Source: Minicystis rosea (GTDB taxonomy: Bacteria > Myxococcota_A > Polyangia > Polyangiales > Polyangiaceae). From it: 64,000 bases of DNA. This document shows, in pieces, positions 28,399 through 38,250 of this stretch. Made by a program: the position numbers and the translations under genes. Within the stretch, counting starts at the first letter, position 1; the number at the start of each line of letters is the position of its first letter. The DNA is taken from positions 11,268,377-11,332,376 of the forward strand of contig CP016211.1 in NCBI GenBank assembly GCA_001931535.1, written 5' to 3'. The notes below the pieces were generated by a model. The model was given only the letters and a program-made list of their open reading frames with translations, had not been told where the DNA came from and made no database searches.

Positions 28399-30101
28399 AG
28401 GAAGGGGCCCGGGCCGAGGGAGCTTTGCGCGAGAGACGCTTCCTCGGCACCACGGCCCGCCGTGTGGTCTATGCCATTCTGATCACCGCGCTCATCCCGC
28501 TCGTCTCCGCCGTCCTCATCGCCCGCACCATCATCGCTCGGGTCTCGGCCACGGCCTTTCAGCCGGAGTTCGGGGCCCACCTCGATCAGTCGCTCGGGGT
28601 TTACGCCGATCTCGCCAAAGCCATCAAGCAACAGATGCGCGCCGAGGCCGAGGCCATCGCCGCTTCCGAGGCCCTGCGCGCGGCCGCCGTCGCGCGTGAC
28701 TCGGCGCGCCTCGACGCCGAGCTCGGGCGCGTCTTCGTCGCGCACCCGTCGCTCGTCGAGCTGCGTCTCGTGACCTGCCCGGGCGCGCCGCTCGCCGGCC
28801 GCACCCGTGAAAAGCCGGTCGATCCGGCCACCGAGCGCACCCTCAACGTCCGTCGCGTGCTCGGCCCCGGCGCCGAAGGGGATTGTCTCGAAGGCCGTCC
28901 CGACGAGCCCATCGCGTTGGCCGCCACCTTCGCCACGCCGCGCGCGCGCCTCGACGAGCTCGAGGGCATGCAGGCCTTCGTGCAGGCCTACCATCAAATC
29001 GAGCGTGGCCGGCGCGAGGAGTACGTCGATCAAACGTACGCCAACGTCTTTGCCGCCCTCCTCGGCGGCACGCTGCTCCTCGCCGTCGCTGCCGGTGTCC
29101 TCGTCGTCCGCCCCGTGACGCGCCGGATCGCCAAGCTCTCCGCGGCCACGCGGCCCGTCGCCGAAGGCGATCTCTCGGTCCGCGTCGCCCTCGAAGGCGA
29201 CGACGAGGTCGCCGATCTCGGCCGCGCCTTCGACCGCATGCTCGAAGAGCTCTCGAAGAGCCGCGCCCGCGTGGAGTTTTTGAAGCGGATGGGAGAGTGG
29301 CAGAAGATGGCGCGGCGCCTGGCGCACGAGATCAAGAATCCGCTCACGCCCATCCAGCTCGCCGTCGAAGAGTGTCACCGTCGTTATCAGGGCGAAGACG
29401 TCGAATACAAACGCATCGTCCAAACCACGTTGGAGGTCGTCGAAGAAGAGGTCGGCTCGCTGCGCCGCCTGGTGAGCGAGTTTTCGAGCTTCGCGCGGCT
29501 CCCCCGCGCCGAGCTGCTCGAAGGCGATCTCGGCGAGTTCCTCCGCGACCAAGCGGCCCACATCGAAGCGCACGAAGGCGAGGAAGGCGACGACCGAGCG
29601 CTCTTCGCCGGCGTCGACGTGACGTTCACCGTGCCTGCGGATCCGATGCCCGCCGTCCTCGACACGGAGATGTTGCACCGGGTGCTCACCAACGTGATCC
29701 GCAACGCCGCCCAAGCCATTCGCGACGCCAAGGCCGCTCAGAAAAAGAAGGATCGCGGGCGGGTGCAAGTGGCAGCCTCCGTCGAAGGGGAGCAATTCGT
29801 GGTGACGATCGACGACGACGGCCCCGGAATCCCGCCGGACGTGGCCGAGGTGATGTTCGATCCTTACGTGACCACGAAGCGGGATGGGACCGGCCTCGGG
29901 CTCACCATCGTGAAGAAGATCGTGATGGACCACGGCGGCTCCATCGAGGCCGGCATTGGCACGTTGGGCGGCGCGCGCATCAAGGTGACCTTGCCCCGCG
30001 CCGGGAGCGCCGCGGCACGGGCCGCGCTGGAGAAATCGGAGTCAGGCCCGGAGAGCGCGCGACCCGTGGAGTCGACGCGGTGGCCGGCGCAGGGCAGGTG
30101 A
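28395..30101 (+). CDS. NtrY-like sensor histidine kinase
   Basis: The 568-residue protein begins with ATG overlapping the previous stop. It has an N-terminal membrane segment (about 24-48), an extracytoplasmic region to about 215 and a second membrane segment (FAALLGGTLLLAVAAGVLVV). A HAMP domain follows (RPVTRRIAKLSAATRPVAEG), then the phospho-accepting His in RRLAHEIKNPLTPIQLAVEE and an ATPase with N box NVIRNAAQAI and G1/G2 boxes DDDGPGIP and GTGLGLTIVKKIV. The H-box with KNPLTPIQ is characteristic of NtrY. No response regulator gene is adjacent, and translation is coupled to the hydrolase-dioxygenase. Confidence 0.9.
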   Translation: MKEGARAEGALRERRFLGTTARRVVYAILITALIPLVSAVLIARTIIARVSATAFQPEFGAHLDQSLGVYADLAKAIKQQMRAEAEAIAASEALRAAAVARDSARLDAELGRVFVAHPSLVELRLVTCPGAPLAGRTREKPVDPATERTLNVRRVLGPGAEGDCLEGRPDEPIALAATFATPRARLDELEGMQAFVQAYHQIERGRREEYVDQTYANVFAALLGGTLLLAVAAGVLVVRPVTRRIAKLSAATRPVAEGDLSVRVALEGDDEVADLGRAFDRMLEELSKSRARVEFLKRMGEWQKMARRLAHEIKNPLTPIQLAVEECHRRYQGEDVEYKRIVQTTLEVVEEEVGSLRRLVSEFSSFARLPRAELLEGDLGEFLRDQAAHIEAHEGEEGDDRALFAGVDVTFTVPADPMPAVLDTEMLHRVLTNVIRNAAQAIRDAKAAQKKKDRGRVQVAASVEGEQFVVTIDDDGPGIPPDVAEVMFDPYVTTKRDGTGLGLTIVKKIVMDHGGSIEAGIGTLGGARIKVTLPRAGSAAARAALEKSESGPESARPVESTRWPAQGR

Positions 30102-30283
30102 CGGCTCGCTCCGCGACAACCATTCTGATCGCGGCTCGCGCCGGTGTCCTCGCGGCGCCTCGGACATGGAACTCGTTGTGGAAGCTCGACAGGCACGATA
30201 CAGCGAATGAGATGCCGTCTCCGTCGCCTGAGCTCCCGCGTCATCGTTGCGTCATGGATCGCGATCGCTCGGCACGGACGAGA

Positions 30284-31465
30284 ATGGTAATGCCGCGCAC
30301 CGCTTTCGCAGCCACGCTCGCCCTGGTGCTGTGTGCATCGGGCGCCGCATGGGCCGAGCCCTCCTCCTTCGGCGCCATCGCCTACGCACGCGACGATGGC
30401 CGCGCCGGCTACGCCACGCGAAGGGCCACGCAGCAGGACGCGAGCGCGAACGCGAAGAGCTATTGCAAGTCGGCGTCGTGCCAGGTGGTCGCCGAGTTCC
30501 ACGATGCGTGCGCCTTCTTCGCCGTGGGCGGGCCGGGCAAGGAGAGCGTCGGCAAGGCCGCGCAACCGAAGGACGCCGAGCAGAGCGCTCTCCGGACGTG
30601 CGCCGCGCAGGGCGGCAAGGATTGCCGCATCGTCGCCTGGGGCTGCTCGAAGCCCGCCTATGCCGGACAACCGCCGCGCGATGAATGGGATCTCGTCGAG
30701 GAGGAGATCACCATTCCAGCCGAGGGCGGCGCCACGCTGGTGGCGCGCGTGATTCGGCCTCCCGCTTCGGGGCCGCTCCCGCTCGTGGTGCTGAACCACG
30801 GCTCTCCACGCGACGCGGCCGACCGATCGAAGATGACCCCGGCCGGGCTCGCGGCGCAGGCCCGGCGCTTTGCGGTGGGTGGCTGGGTGGCGGTGATGCC
30901 GCTGCGCCGAGGTTACGGCGCGTCGACGGGAGGCTGGGCCGAGAGCTACGGATCGTGCAATGACGCCGACTACGTCACTGCCGGGCGCGCGGCCGCGAGC
31001 GACATCGCCAGCACGGTGCGCCACTTCCAGAAGCTGCCCTATGTCGACAAGCAGAGAGTCGTCTCGGTGGGCGTCTCCGCGGGCGGGTTTGGCTCGATCG
31101 CGTTTGCGTCGCTCGGCCTCCCCGGCGTCGCGGCGGTGCTCAATTTCGCGGGCGGTCGAGGGTCACCCAAGTCGGACGCCGTCTGCTCGAAGGAGCGTTT
31201 GCTCGACGCCACGAAGGTGTTCGGCCGCACCTCCCGGGTCCCGACACTCTGGGTCTACGCCGACAACGACCATTTCTTCGGGCCCCAGCTCGCGCAGGAG
31301 ATGCTCGGCGCATTCAAGTCCTCCGGTGGTCAGGCGACCTTCGTCAAGACGCCGAAATTCGGCGAAGAGGGGCACTATCTCTTCTCCGTCGACGAAGGGC
31401 TCCCGATCTGGAAGCCCATCGCGAACGCTTTCCTCGGGGCGCAACGCCTCCCGCTGGTCCGCTGA
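30284..31465 (+). CDS. Exported fusion of DUF4189 domain and alpha/beta hydrolase
   Basis: The 393-residue protein has a Sec signal peptide (MVMPRTAFAATLALVLCASG, likely cut after AAWA). A DUF4189-type domain follows at about residues 27-125. It shows the family's spaced cysteines (CKSASCQVV, DACAFF, LRTCAAQGGKDC) and SSFGAIAYA opening. The rest is an alpha/beta hydrolase of dienelactone-hydrolase type with HGSPRDAADR, nucleophile elbow GVSAGGFGS and acid/His regions YADNDHFFG and EEGHYLF. The combination suggests a periplasmic esterase or peptidase with a DUF4189 accessory module. Start codons at 30254, 30284 and 30290 are all possible. The gene ends 25 bases before a 124-bp structured repeat. 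Confidence 0.78.
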   Translation: MVMPRTAFAATLALVLCASGAAWAEPSSFGAIAYARDDGRAGYATRRATQQDASANAKSYCKSASCQVVAEFHDACAFFAVGGPGKESVGKAAQPKDAEQSALRTCAAQGGKDCRIVAWGCSKPAYAGQPPRDEWDLVEEEITIPAEGGATLVARVIRPPASGPLPLVVLNHGSPRDAADRSKMTPAGLAAQARRFAVGGWVAVMPLRRGYGASTGGWAESYGSCNDADYVTAGRAAASDIASTVRHFQKLPYVDKQRVVSVGVSAGGFGSIAFASLGLPGVAAVLNFAGGRGSPKSDAVCSKERLLDATKVFGRTSRVPTLWVYADNDHFFGPQLAQEMLGAFKSSGGQATFVKTPKFGEEGHYLFSVDEGLPIWKPIANAFLGAQRLPLVR

Positions 31466-31490
31466 CCTGCTCAGCCCTTCTCGGCCCTCG

Positions 31491-31614
31491 AGATGTGACC
31501 GAGAAAGCGTCGCGAGCGTCGCGCGGATAGGGAGGACGACCGAGGAATCCTCGGCGATTTCGAGGGAGGACGACCGACGCCGCGCGACGCGCAGCAGCTT
31601 TCTCGGTCACATCT
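31491..31614. repeat. Structured intergenic element, copy 1 (with 18-bp outer stem)
   Basis: The outer arms AGATGTGACCGAGAAAGC (31491-31508) and GCTTTCTCGGTCACATCT (31597-31614) are perfectly complementary. A second stem pairs 31516-31526 with 31580-31590. The centre holds CGAGGAATCCTCGGCGATT (31541-31559), and GGAGGACGACCGA occurs twice (31531-31543 and 31565-31577). The reverse complement is homologous along its whole length to 56308-56430. The element lies between convergent genes and its right end overlaps the last codons of the minus-strand gene. Confidence 0.85.
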
Positions 31615-32122
31615 TCAGCACATCACGCACGACGAGCACCGTTCCGAGGACCGCGGCGACCACCAGGGACCCGTGGAGCGCTGGCAGCGAGAGCCATTCA
31701 TGGAGCGGATTCGCGTCGGAGATCGGCGCAAGAGGCCTGACGTCGGAATGCATGATGGCGTTTGGCACGACGTGGCCGAGCGTCGCGAGGACGATGGTTG
31801 AAACGACGGTACGTGGTGAAGACAGGGCCGCGATGTCCGCCTTCAACCATTCAAGGAGCGACGTCGAACCGCCCGGACCCGTGCCGAGGCTGCGGCCGAT
31901 CGCGCAGCCGAGGAGCGCAACGGCCGTGCATGCCAGGGTGGCGCCGGGGAGCGTGTGCAGGAACCGATGAAAGGGCCACTCGGCGCGGAGGAGGTGGTAC
32001 CCGGATTCGCAGTCGATCGCGACCTGCGCGGTGCAGAACGCCGTGAGCGAGATCCGGCTCCGGAGGGCGCCTTTGGCGAGGAGGCCTATGCCACCATGAA
32101 ATGGAGTGACGGGCATATCCAA
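31607..32122 (-). CDS. Predicted integral membrane protein, DUF4184/YdjM-like
   Basis: The 171-residue protein has four to five hydrophobic segments and opens with PVTPFHGGIGLLAKGAL. That resembles the TPFH...G start of small membrane proteins annotated as DUF4184 or membrane-bound metal-dependent hydrolases. His residues recur in the pattern PFH, EWPFHRFLHTLPGA, LGHVVPN and AIMHSD, which could ligate metal. Function is unproven. ATG at 32122 or six bases later are both possible starts. The final codons and stop are provided by the structured repeat at 31491-31614. Confidence 0.55.
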   Translation of the reverse strand: MDMPVTPFHGGIGLLAKGALRSRISLTAFCTAQVAIDCESGYHLLRAEWPFHRFLHTLPGATLACTAVALLGCAIGRSLGTGPGGSTSLLEWLKADIAALSSPRTVVSTIVLATLGHVVPNAIMHSDVRPLAPISDANPLHEWLSLPALHGSLVVAAVLGTVLVVRDVLKM

Positions 32123-32250
32123 TTCACCGAGCAGCCTTCAGCGCGCTGGAGGCCATATACACGCCGCGCTCTTCATCGAATCGCAGGACATGGCCATGGA
32201 TCGGCGTCGAGCATCGAACCTCGCCTGGCCCACGCGAGGTTCGACCACAC

Positions 32251-33402
32251 TCACTTCCCCTGCTGCTTCGGGAAGAAAATCCCGATATCGATCTCCCCAA
32301 TCCGCTCTGCCACCCCGCGGAACAGCGCCTCGACCGGAATCTCATCCAGCCTCTCTGGAGGCATGTCCCACCCGAAGGCTGCCCGCTGGATCAGCATGCG
32401 CCCCTCGATCCGACTCAATCCCTCGAACAGCGCTTTGACCAGAGGCGCCCACTCCTGTGACAGTGGCGCGCCCTTCTCGTCACACAGCGCGAAACCGCAC
32501 GATCCCGTGCCGGCCACGATCTTCACCCGCACCGCGGGCAGCGCGCGCCCCGGCGTGCTCACCCAGCCGACGCCGAGGACGCCGAGCGCCAGCAGACCCA
32601 CCGCCGTCGAGACCGCTGCGCCCACGTTCGGCCCTCTGGGGCGGATCCTGAATTCGAAGCAACGCGCCTGGTTCTCCTGCCAGGAGCCGGTGGTCTCACC
32701 GATCATCCGCGAGAAGGCATATGCCAGATCCGGCCCGCCGAGGGCGCTCGTCCACCAGCCTTCGCGCGCGCCGCGGCCGTAGGCCAACGTGCGATCGAAG
32801 AGCATGGCTCGGGTCACCAGATCGGCGCCGATCTCCGCCGAAATGCGGCCCTGCCGGTGACCTTCGATGGCCATGCCGAGGAGCGGAAGCACGCGCACGT
32901 CGCGTGACCAGATATCGTGTCTTGCGGCGGCGCCGCCGGTGGGATCGTCCGGTGTCGGGTACGAGAGCGGTCGCGGCGGGGGCACGCGATAGCCGGGTGG
33001 AAACCGCGTCAAGGCTTGCAGGAAGGCCGCGGTGGGTTGCATGGCCGGGATGCCGGCGAGCGTGAACACGCGGTTGTAGGCGGTGATGTCGAGATCGTCT
33101 TGAAGCATGCCCGAGCGGGCGCGGACGTCTTGAATGGCGGGATAAGGCACGTCGATGGTCTTGTTGTCGACGCGCGCGAAGACCCGGCGATCGGTGAAGA
33201 CGACACCACGGGAGAACTCTTCTTCTTCGAGGCGATCGTCGGAGAGGGCGAGGGCCATTTCGCCCGCGAGGTGATCGAGGCCGGTGCCGATCTTCGCGAT
33301 CGCGAGTGAATGCCGATCGAGCGCGATGTGCGGAGCCAGCGTGAGGTGCTTGCCGACGAGGAGCTGCGTCGCGATCGGGTACGCGGGGCTCGCGGTGCTC
33401 AC
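32251..33402 (-). CDS. Hypothetical protein with one membrane segment
   Basis: The 383-residue protein is not recognised. The first 110 residues read like a PH-like or GRAM-like regulatory domain (FSRGVVFTDRRVFARVDNKTIDVPYPAIQDV). A helical middle follows, with one hydrophobic segment at about 255-280 (AAVSTAVGLLALGVLGVGWV), and a C-terminal domain. Probably anchored in the cytoplasmic membrane. The start is GTG at 33400-33402, whose GTGA overlaps the stop of a small 42-codon frame immediately upstream, suggesting translational coupling if that frame is real. Confidence 0.6.
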   Translation of the reverse strand: MSTASPAYPIATQLLVGKHLTLAPHIALDRHSLAIAKIGTGLDHLAGEMALALSDDRLEEEEFSRGVVFTDRRVFARVDNKTIDVPYPAIQDVRARSGMLQDDLDITAYNRVFTLAGIPAMQPTAAFLQALTRFPPGYRVPPPRPLSYPTPDDPTGGAAARHDIWSRDVRVLPLLGMAIEGHRQGRISAEIGADLVTRAMLFDRTLAYGRGAREGWWTSALGGPDLAYAFSRMIGETTGSWQENQARCFEFRIRPRGPNVGAAVSTAVGLLALGVLGVGWVSTPGRALPAVRVKIVAGTGSCGFALCDEKGAPLSQEWAPLVKALFEGLSRIEGRMLIQRAAFGWDMPPERLDEIPVEALFRGVAERIGEIDIGIFFPKQQGK

Positions 33403-33527
33403 GCGCGTGCGCTCTGCGGCTCGGACACGAACGCGAAGGGGTTGCTCGCGTGGAGGACGGACGGAGGAGGAAAGGGAAGCGCGCTCACGGTGGGGGAGCG
33501 GGGCTTCGTGACGATGATCTTCGGCAT
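33399..33527 (-). CDS. Possible 42-residue upstream reading frame
   Basis: A short frame with ATG at 33525-33527 ends in a TGA overlapping the GTG start of the 32251-33402 gene. The peptide is basic and Pro/Ser-rich at the start (MPKIIVTKPRSPTVSALPF) and matches nothing recognised. It could be a coupled leader peptide or chance. It lies in the divergent region upstream of guaB. Confidence 0.25.
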   Translation of the reverse strand: MPKIIVTKPRSPTVSALPFPPPSVLHASNPFAFVSEPQSARA

Positions 33528-33650
33528 CGCCGCGCGATGATAGAGGCCGATTGCGCGCGGCGACAAGGCGGGCGGCCGAGCGGGATGCGCCGCGCGTAGC
33601 GTTCTCCCGCGCGCTGCGCTAGACCGGCGGCCCCCGCTTCGAGGTTGCCC

Positions 33651-35102
<1,452 letters not shown>

Positions 35103-35209
35103 GCCTCGGCCCATCGCAGCGAGCCGTCCCGCCGATTCCAAAAGGATGAGCGCCGGGACGGCCGCCTTGCGCATGCAGTCGTCGTGTCGAGAGAGCCGCT
35201 GGGCGCCGC

Positions 35210-35749
35210 TCAACCCTCGTATGCAGCGAGCGCCTGCTCCCACGGCTCGGGGTCGCCATAATCAAAGCTCGCGGGCTCCAGATCCTTGCCGGGGCCCAGA
35301 TACAGTGTGATCCGGCGGTTCGTCTCGAGACCGAAGCGCAGGAGCGCGCGCATCTCCTCCGGCAAGAGCATGGCGAACCCGGACTCCTGGCCGAACTCGG
35401 GGCCCGTGTACCCGATGAATCGGCGCGCATAGCCGATGGTGCGGAGCGCGGCGTCGATCCCGCCGACCAGCGGCGAGATGTCGAGCCAGTCGGTGTCGCC
35501 CTCGACCTCGATCGTTTGCGGCGGGCCGTCGTCGAGCGCGAAGGTGAGCGTGCGCGGATTGTCCTCCACGCTCGAAAACGTACGAAGAACGATCTCGCTC
35601 GCCGTCGTCGCGGCGAGCAGATCGCGAATCACATGCTCGTAGTCGGCAGCGGCGTCGACGCACTCACCGTCGAGCACCGTGACGCGGTCCGTGCCGGCGA
35701 GCTTCTCGAGGAAGGGCGTTGCATCGGAAGAGGGGGATTCTGTGCTCAC
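35210..35749 (-). CDS. Hypothetical protein
   Basis: The 179-residue, acidic, soluble protein has no signal or membrane segment. Visible pieces include TVLDGECVDAAADYEHVIRD, a beta-rich TLTFALDDGPPQTIEVEGD and LLPEEMRALLRFGLETNRRI. The last resembles the scaffold of small immunity-like or SUKH-like proteins only loosely, and no family is assigned. It stands alone, convergent with guaB. Confidence 0.55.
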   Translation of the reverse strand: MSTESPSSDATPFLEKLAGTDRVTVLDGECVDAAADYEHVIRDLLAATTASEIVLRTFSSVEDNPRTLTFALDDGPPQTIEVEGDTDWLDISPLVGGIDAALRTIGYARRFIGYTGPEFGQESGFAMLLPEEMRALLRFGLETNRRITLYLGPGKDLEPASFDYGDPEPWEQALAAYEG

Positions 35750-36177
35750 GTCCGCGCTCTATCGTGCCCCGGCGGCGGTGTCACGCGCGTTGGAGCGTAC
35801 GAGGCCATTGCATGGGTGTATCTGCATCTCTCCGGCTGGAGCATCGTGAGACACCATGTCTTCGCACGACGATCCATTCGACGGCATGGTGCTCGAAGGC
35901 AAAGGCGTGCGCGTGGATTCGTAGGTCGGAGAGGTAAACCATCTTGGCTCTGATGGTTTGGTGTGTGGCTTTTTGATGCAAATCAGGTTGGTCTCTCTCC
36001 GACTCGATTCTTCATCTTGCCGTGAGCTTCTCTGAATGGATGAAGGCTTGTCGTTCGGGGCCTCGGTCGATCGGCCTTCGTTGGTGAGCGGCCCGTCGCC
36101 GATGGAGGCCTCATCGTGCTTCGAGGCTTTTCATCGTGCTTCTTCGCTGGCATCGTCGGTGACCCCGGAGGTCCACC
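35750..36177. other. Gene-free region of somewhat lower GC
   Basis: These 428 bases hold no convincing gene. The stretch around 35935-36010 (GGCTTTTTGATGCAAATCAG) is clearly less GC-rich than the rest of the window. A 22-codon frame from ATG 35852 (MSSHDDPFDGMVLEGKGVRV) looks protein-like but stops at once, so it could be a gene remnant. The right end carries the GGAGG ribosome site of the next gene. Confidence 0.5.
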
Positions 36178-37854
36178 GTGAGCATCTCGCTGTCCCTGGT
36201 CATCTCCCCGCGCGCCCGTCCACGCCCAGGTCCGGGCACGCGCGATCCGGCGGACCGCGTCGTCGCGTGGGCCGATGGCTTCGTGCCCGTGGCCTGGTGG
36301 GCGCTCTTCGTTCCCGAGGACGCCGTGAGGGGGAAGGGGGGCCTCGCGCTGAGCACGCGCACGGAGGACGCGCTCGATCGCTTGCGCCGCCGGGCGCCGG
36401 AGATCCGAGCCTTCGCCGGCCGTCACGCGCTCCGCTTGCGGGCCCTCGAGGCTGCCTTGGCTGCGGCGCCGTCCCTGTACGTGCACGCCGAGCTGCAGGA
36501 GCTCTATCACAAGGCCCTGAGCGAAACGGAGCTCGCTTCGCTCTGGGGGGAGCTCGAGCGCGGCTCCTTCTTCGATCGCGGCCGGCTGCTCGCGAGCAAG
36601 CAACACGGCGGCACCCACGCCGACGCAGTGGTCGGCGTCGTGCCGAGAGAGCCCGAGGTGGCGCTCCCCGAACCGGAGACCCTCGACGCCCGCTCGCTCG
36701 CGGCCCTGCGCGAAGGCGACGCCTCCGAGCTCGACGTGCTGGAGGAGGCGCTCGCCCGCACGCTCGTCGACGAGCACGCGCCGTGGATGCCGATCTGCCG
36801 CCGCCGGTGGGGCGATGGCCGGGCCGATACGGCCGCGCAGGAGGTGGTGGCGGCGCTGCTCGAGGGGCGCCCGAATCCCTTCGCCCCGCTCGCGCCGGTG
36901 CGGGACTGCTTCGCGGCGTTTGCGTTGCACGAGGCCGCGCGCCGGGCCGTTCTCACCCCGAAACGAGGCGCGCTGCGCCAAGCGCTCAAAGGGGCGACGG
37001 CGCCGCTCGCCGCGCCTGCCGCGCTGGCGTTCCGCGTGCGGTGCCCGAGCCTCGATGCGCTGTACGTCGCCGAGTGGCTCGACGGCGGCCCGCCCCCGCG
37101 CACGGTGGACGCTCCCGCCGCCGTGCTCGCCTGCCGCCTGAACGCGATCGGCGCGCCGGCGTGGCCGCTCTCCGTGCACGACCCGCTCGCGGTGCCCGAG
37201 CGCGCGCTGGCCGGCGAAGGTGGCCACGCCGAGCCCGACATCGAGGCGGCGGACCTGGCGCTCTCCCGCGCGCTGCGGCTCACCGCCAAGACGGCGCGGG
37301 GCTTCCTCCCCGAGGCGGACGGGAACGACAGCGACGCGCTGGCGAACGGCGCCTTCCGGACCGCGGCCGCGTCGTGCAAGCACGCGGCTCGCCTCGACGG
37401 CCCGACCCGCGCCGCGCTGCTCTCGATCCCGGCGCCCGAGGCCCCGTTCCTCAGCGGCTCGGCCCGCGCCTGCATCCGCCTCGCGCTCGGCGATCTCACC
37501 GTGCTGCCCGACCTGCTCTCGGGTGGGCCGGCGCCTCTCGTCCCTGCGTTGCGCGCGGCGGGGGCCGCGGAGCACGCGCTCCCGTGGCTGGTCGCGCAGG
37601 CCGGCGACGGCGACCTGAGCGCGGCCGCGCTGCTGCTCGACACGCCCGCGGCCGACGACGCCGCGCGCACGGTCGCACAGTCCGTGGAGCCGGCCGCCCA
37701 GCAGAGGCTCACGCAGGTTCGCGAGCAGTTCTACGAGGGGCTCGTCTCCCTCTCCGAGCACGACGCCGCGATCGCCGAGATCGCCGACCTCGCCCGCGCG
37801 CTCGGCCCGCGCGGCGCCTCGCTGCGCGAAGCGATCCACGCCACGGAGGGCTGA
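36178..37854 (+). CDS. Hypothetical protein, Ala-rich helical
   Basis: The 558-residue protein starts with GTG preceded by GGAGG at 36169-36173. The N-terminal 100 residues include VVAWADGFVPVAWWALFVPE, followed by a mainly alpha-helical, Ala-rich protein without signal peptide or membrane segments. The C-terminal third contains tandem helical segments of HEAT/TPR-like appearance (ALPWLVAQAGDGDLSAAALL). No family recognised; a scaffold or counting protein is possible. Divergent from and unrelated to the 35210 gene. Confidence 0.6.
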   Translation: MSISLSLVISPRARPRPGPGTRDPADRVVAWADGFVPVAWWALFVPEDAVRGKGGLALSTRTEDALDRLRRRAPEIRAFAGRHALRLRALEAALAAAPSLYVHAELQELYHKALSETELASLWGELERGSFFDRGRLLASKQHGGTHADAVVGVVPREPEVALPEPETLDARSLAALREGDASELDVLEEALARTLVDEHAPWMPICRRRWGDGRADTAAQEVVAALLEGRPNPFAPLAPVRDCFAAFALHEAARRAVLTPKRGALRQALKGATAPLAAPAALAFRVRCPSLDALYVAEWLDGGPPPRTVDAPAAVLACRLNAIGAPAWPLSVHDPLAVPERALAGEGGHAEPDIEAADLALSRALRLTAKTARGFLPEADGNDSDALANGAFRTAAASCKHAARLDGPTRAALLSIPAPEAPFLSGSARACIRLALGDLTVLPDLLSGGPAPLVPALRAAGAAEHALPWLVAQAGDGDLSAAALLLDTPAADDAARTVAQSVEPAAQQRLTQVREQFYEGLVSLSEHDAAIAEIADLARALGPRGASLREAIHATEG

Positions 37855-37941
37855 ATCGCGGACCGTCATGCAGTGCGCACGGGCGCGCCGTTCCTCGCGC
37901 GCTCGCTTGCCGTTACACGCTGTCACGTTCACATTCCCGTG

Positions 37942-38139
37942 ATGCGATGCTTGCTCGGAACACTTCTCTTTTCGACCTTCCTCGCTGCTTGCGGCGAGGA
38001 AGACATCCACACCAAAGACGCCTGTGAGGCCGCGGGCGGTCACGTCATCGAGAGCACCGGCGGCCAGGTATCGTGTCCCGTCGACGAAGAACAGATTGGG
38101 ACCATCCCTGGAGACGAGCCCGTGATTTGCTGCCGTTGA
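37942..38139 (+). CDS. Small cysteine-containing lipoprotein
   Basis: The 65-residue protein has a lipoprotein signal MRCLLGTLLFSTFLAAC (lipobox LAAC). The mature part is about 49 residues with four more cysteines in the order KDACEAAGG, GQVSCPVDEE and VICCR, suggesting a small disulphide-bonded domain. Similar short 'DACEAAGG' proteins are common in myxobacteria, but no function is known. The frame is open upstream; the signal peptide fixes the start. Confidence 0.6.
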   Translation: MRCLLGTLLFSTFLAACGEEDIHTKDACEAAGGHVIESTGGQVSCPVDEEQIGTIPGDEPVICCR

Positions 38140-38250
38140 GGCGAGACCTCGTGCTCCACGGCATCCATCGCCGCATCTCCGGTGCATCCGTCGTCGAGTG
38201 ACGACCCTCGCCGGCATCGCTCGAGGCGCGTATTCTCGCGGCTGCGTCCC

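Noticed and set aside
26596..30101. Natural-product gene cluster
   Set aside because: Apart from the fused hydrolase-dioxygenase and the adjacent methyltransferase there are no synthases, carriers or exporters of a pathway.
35852..35920. 22-codon plus-strand frame (MSSHDDPFDGMVLEGKGVRV...)
   Set aside because: Looks protein-like but is too short and lacks a ribosome site. Noted as a possible remnant only.
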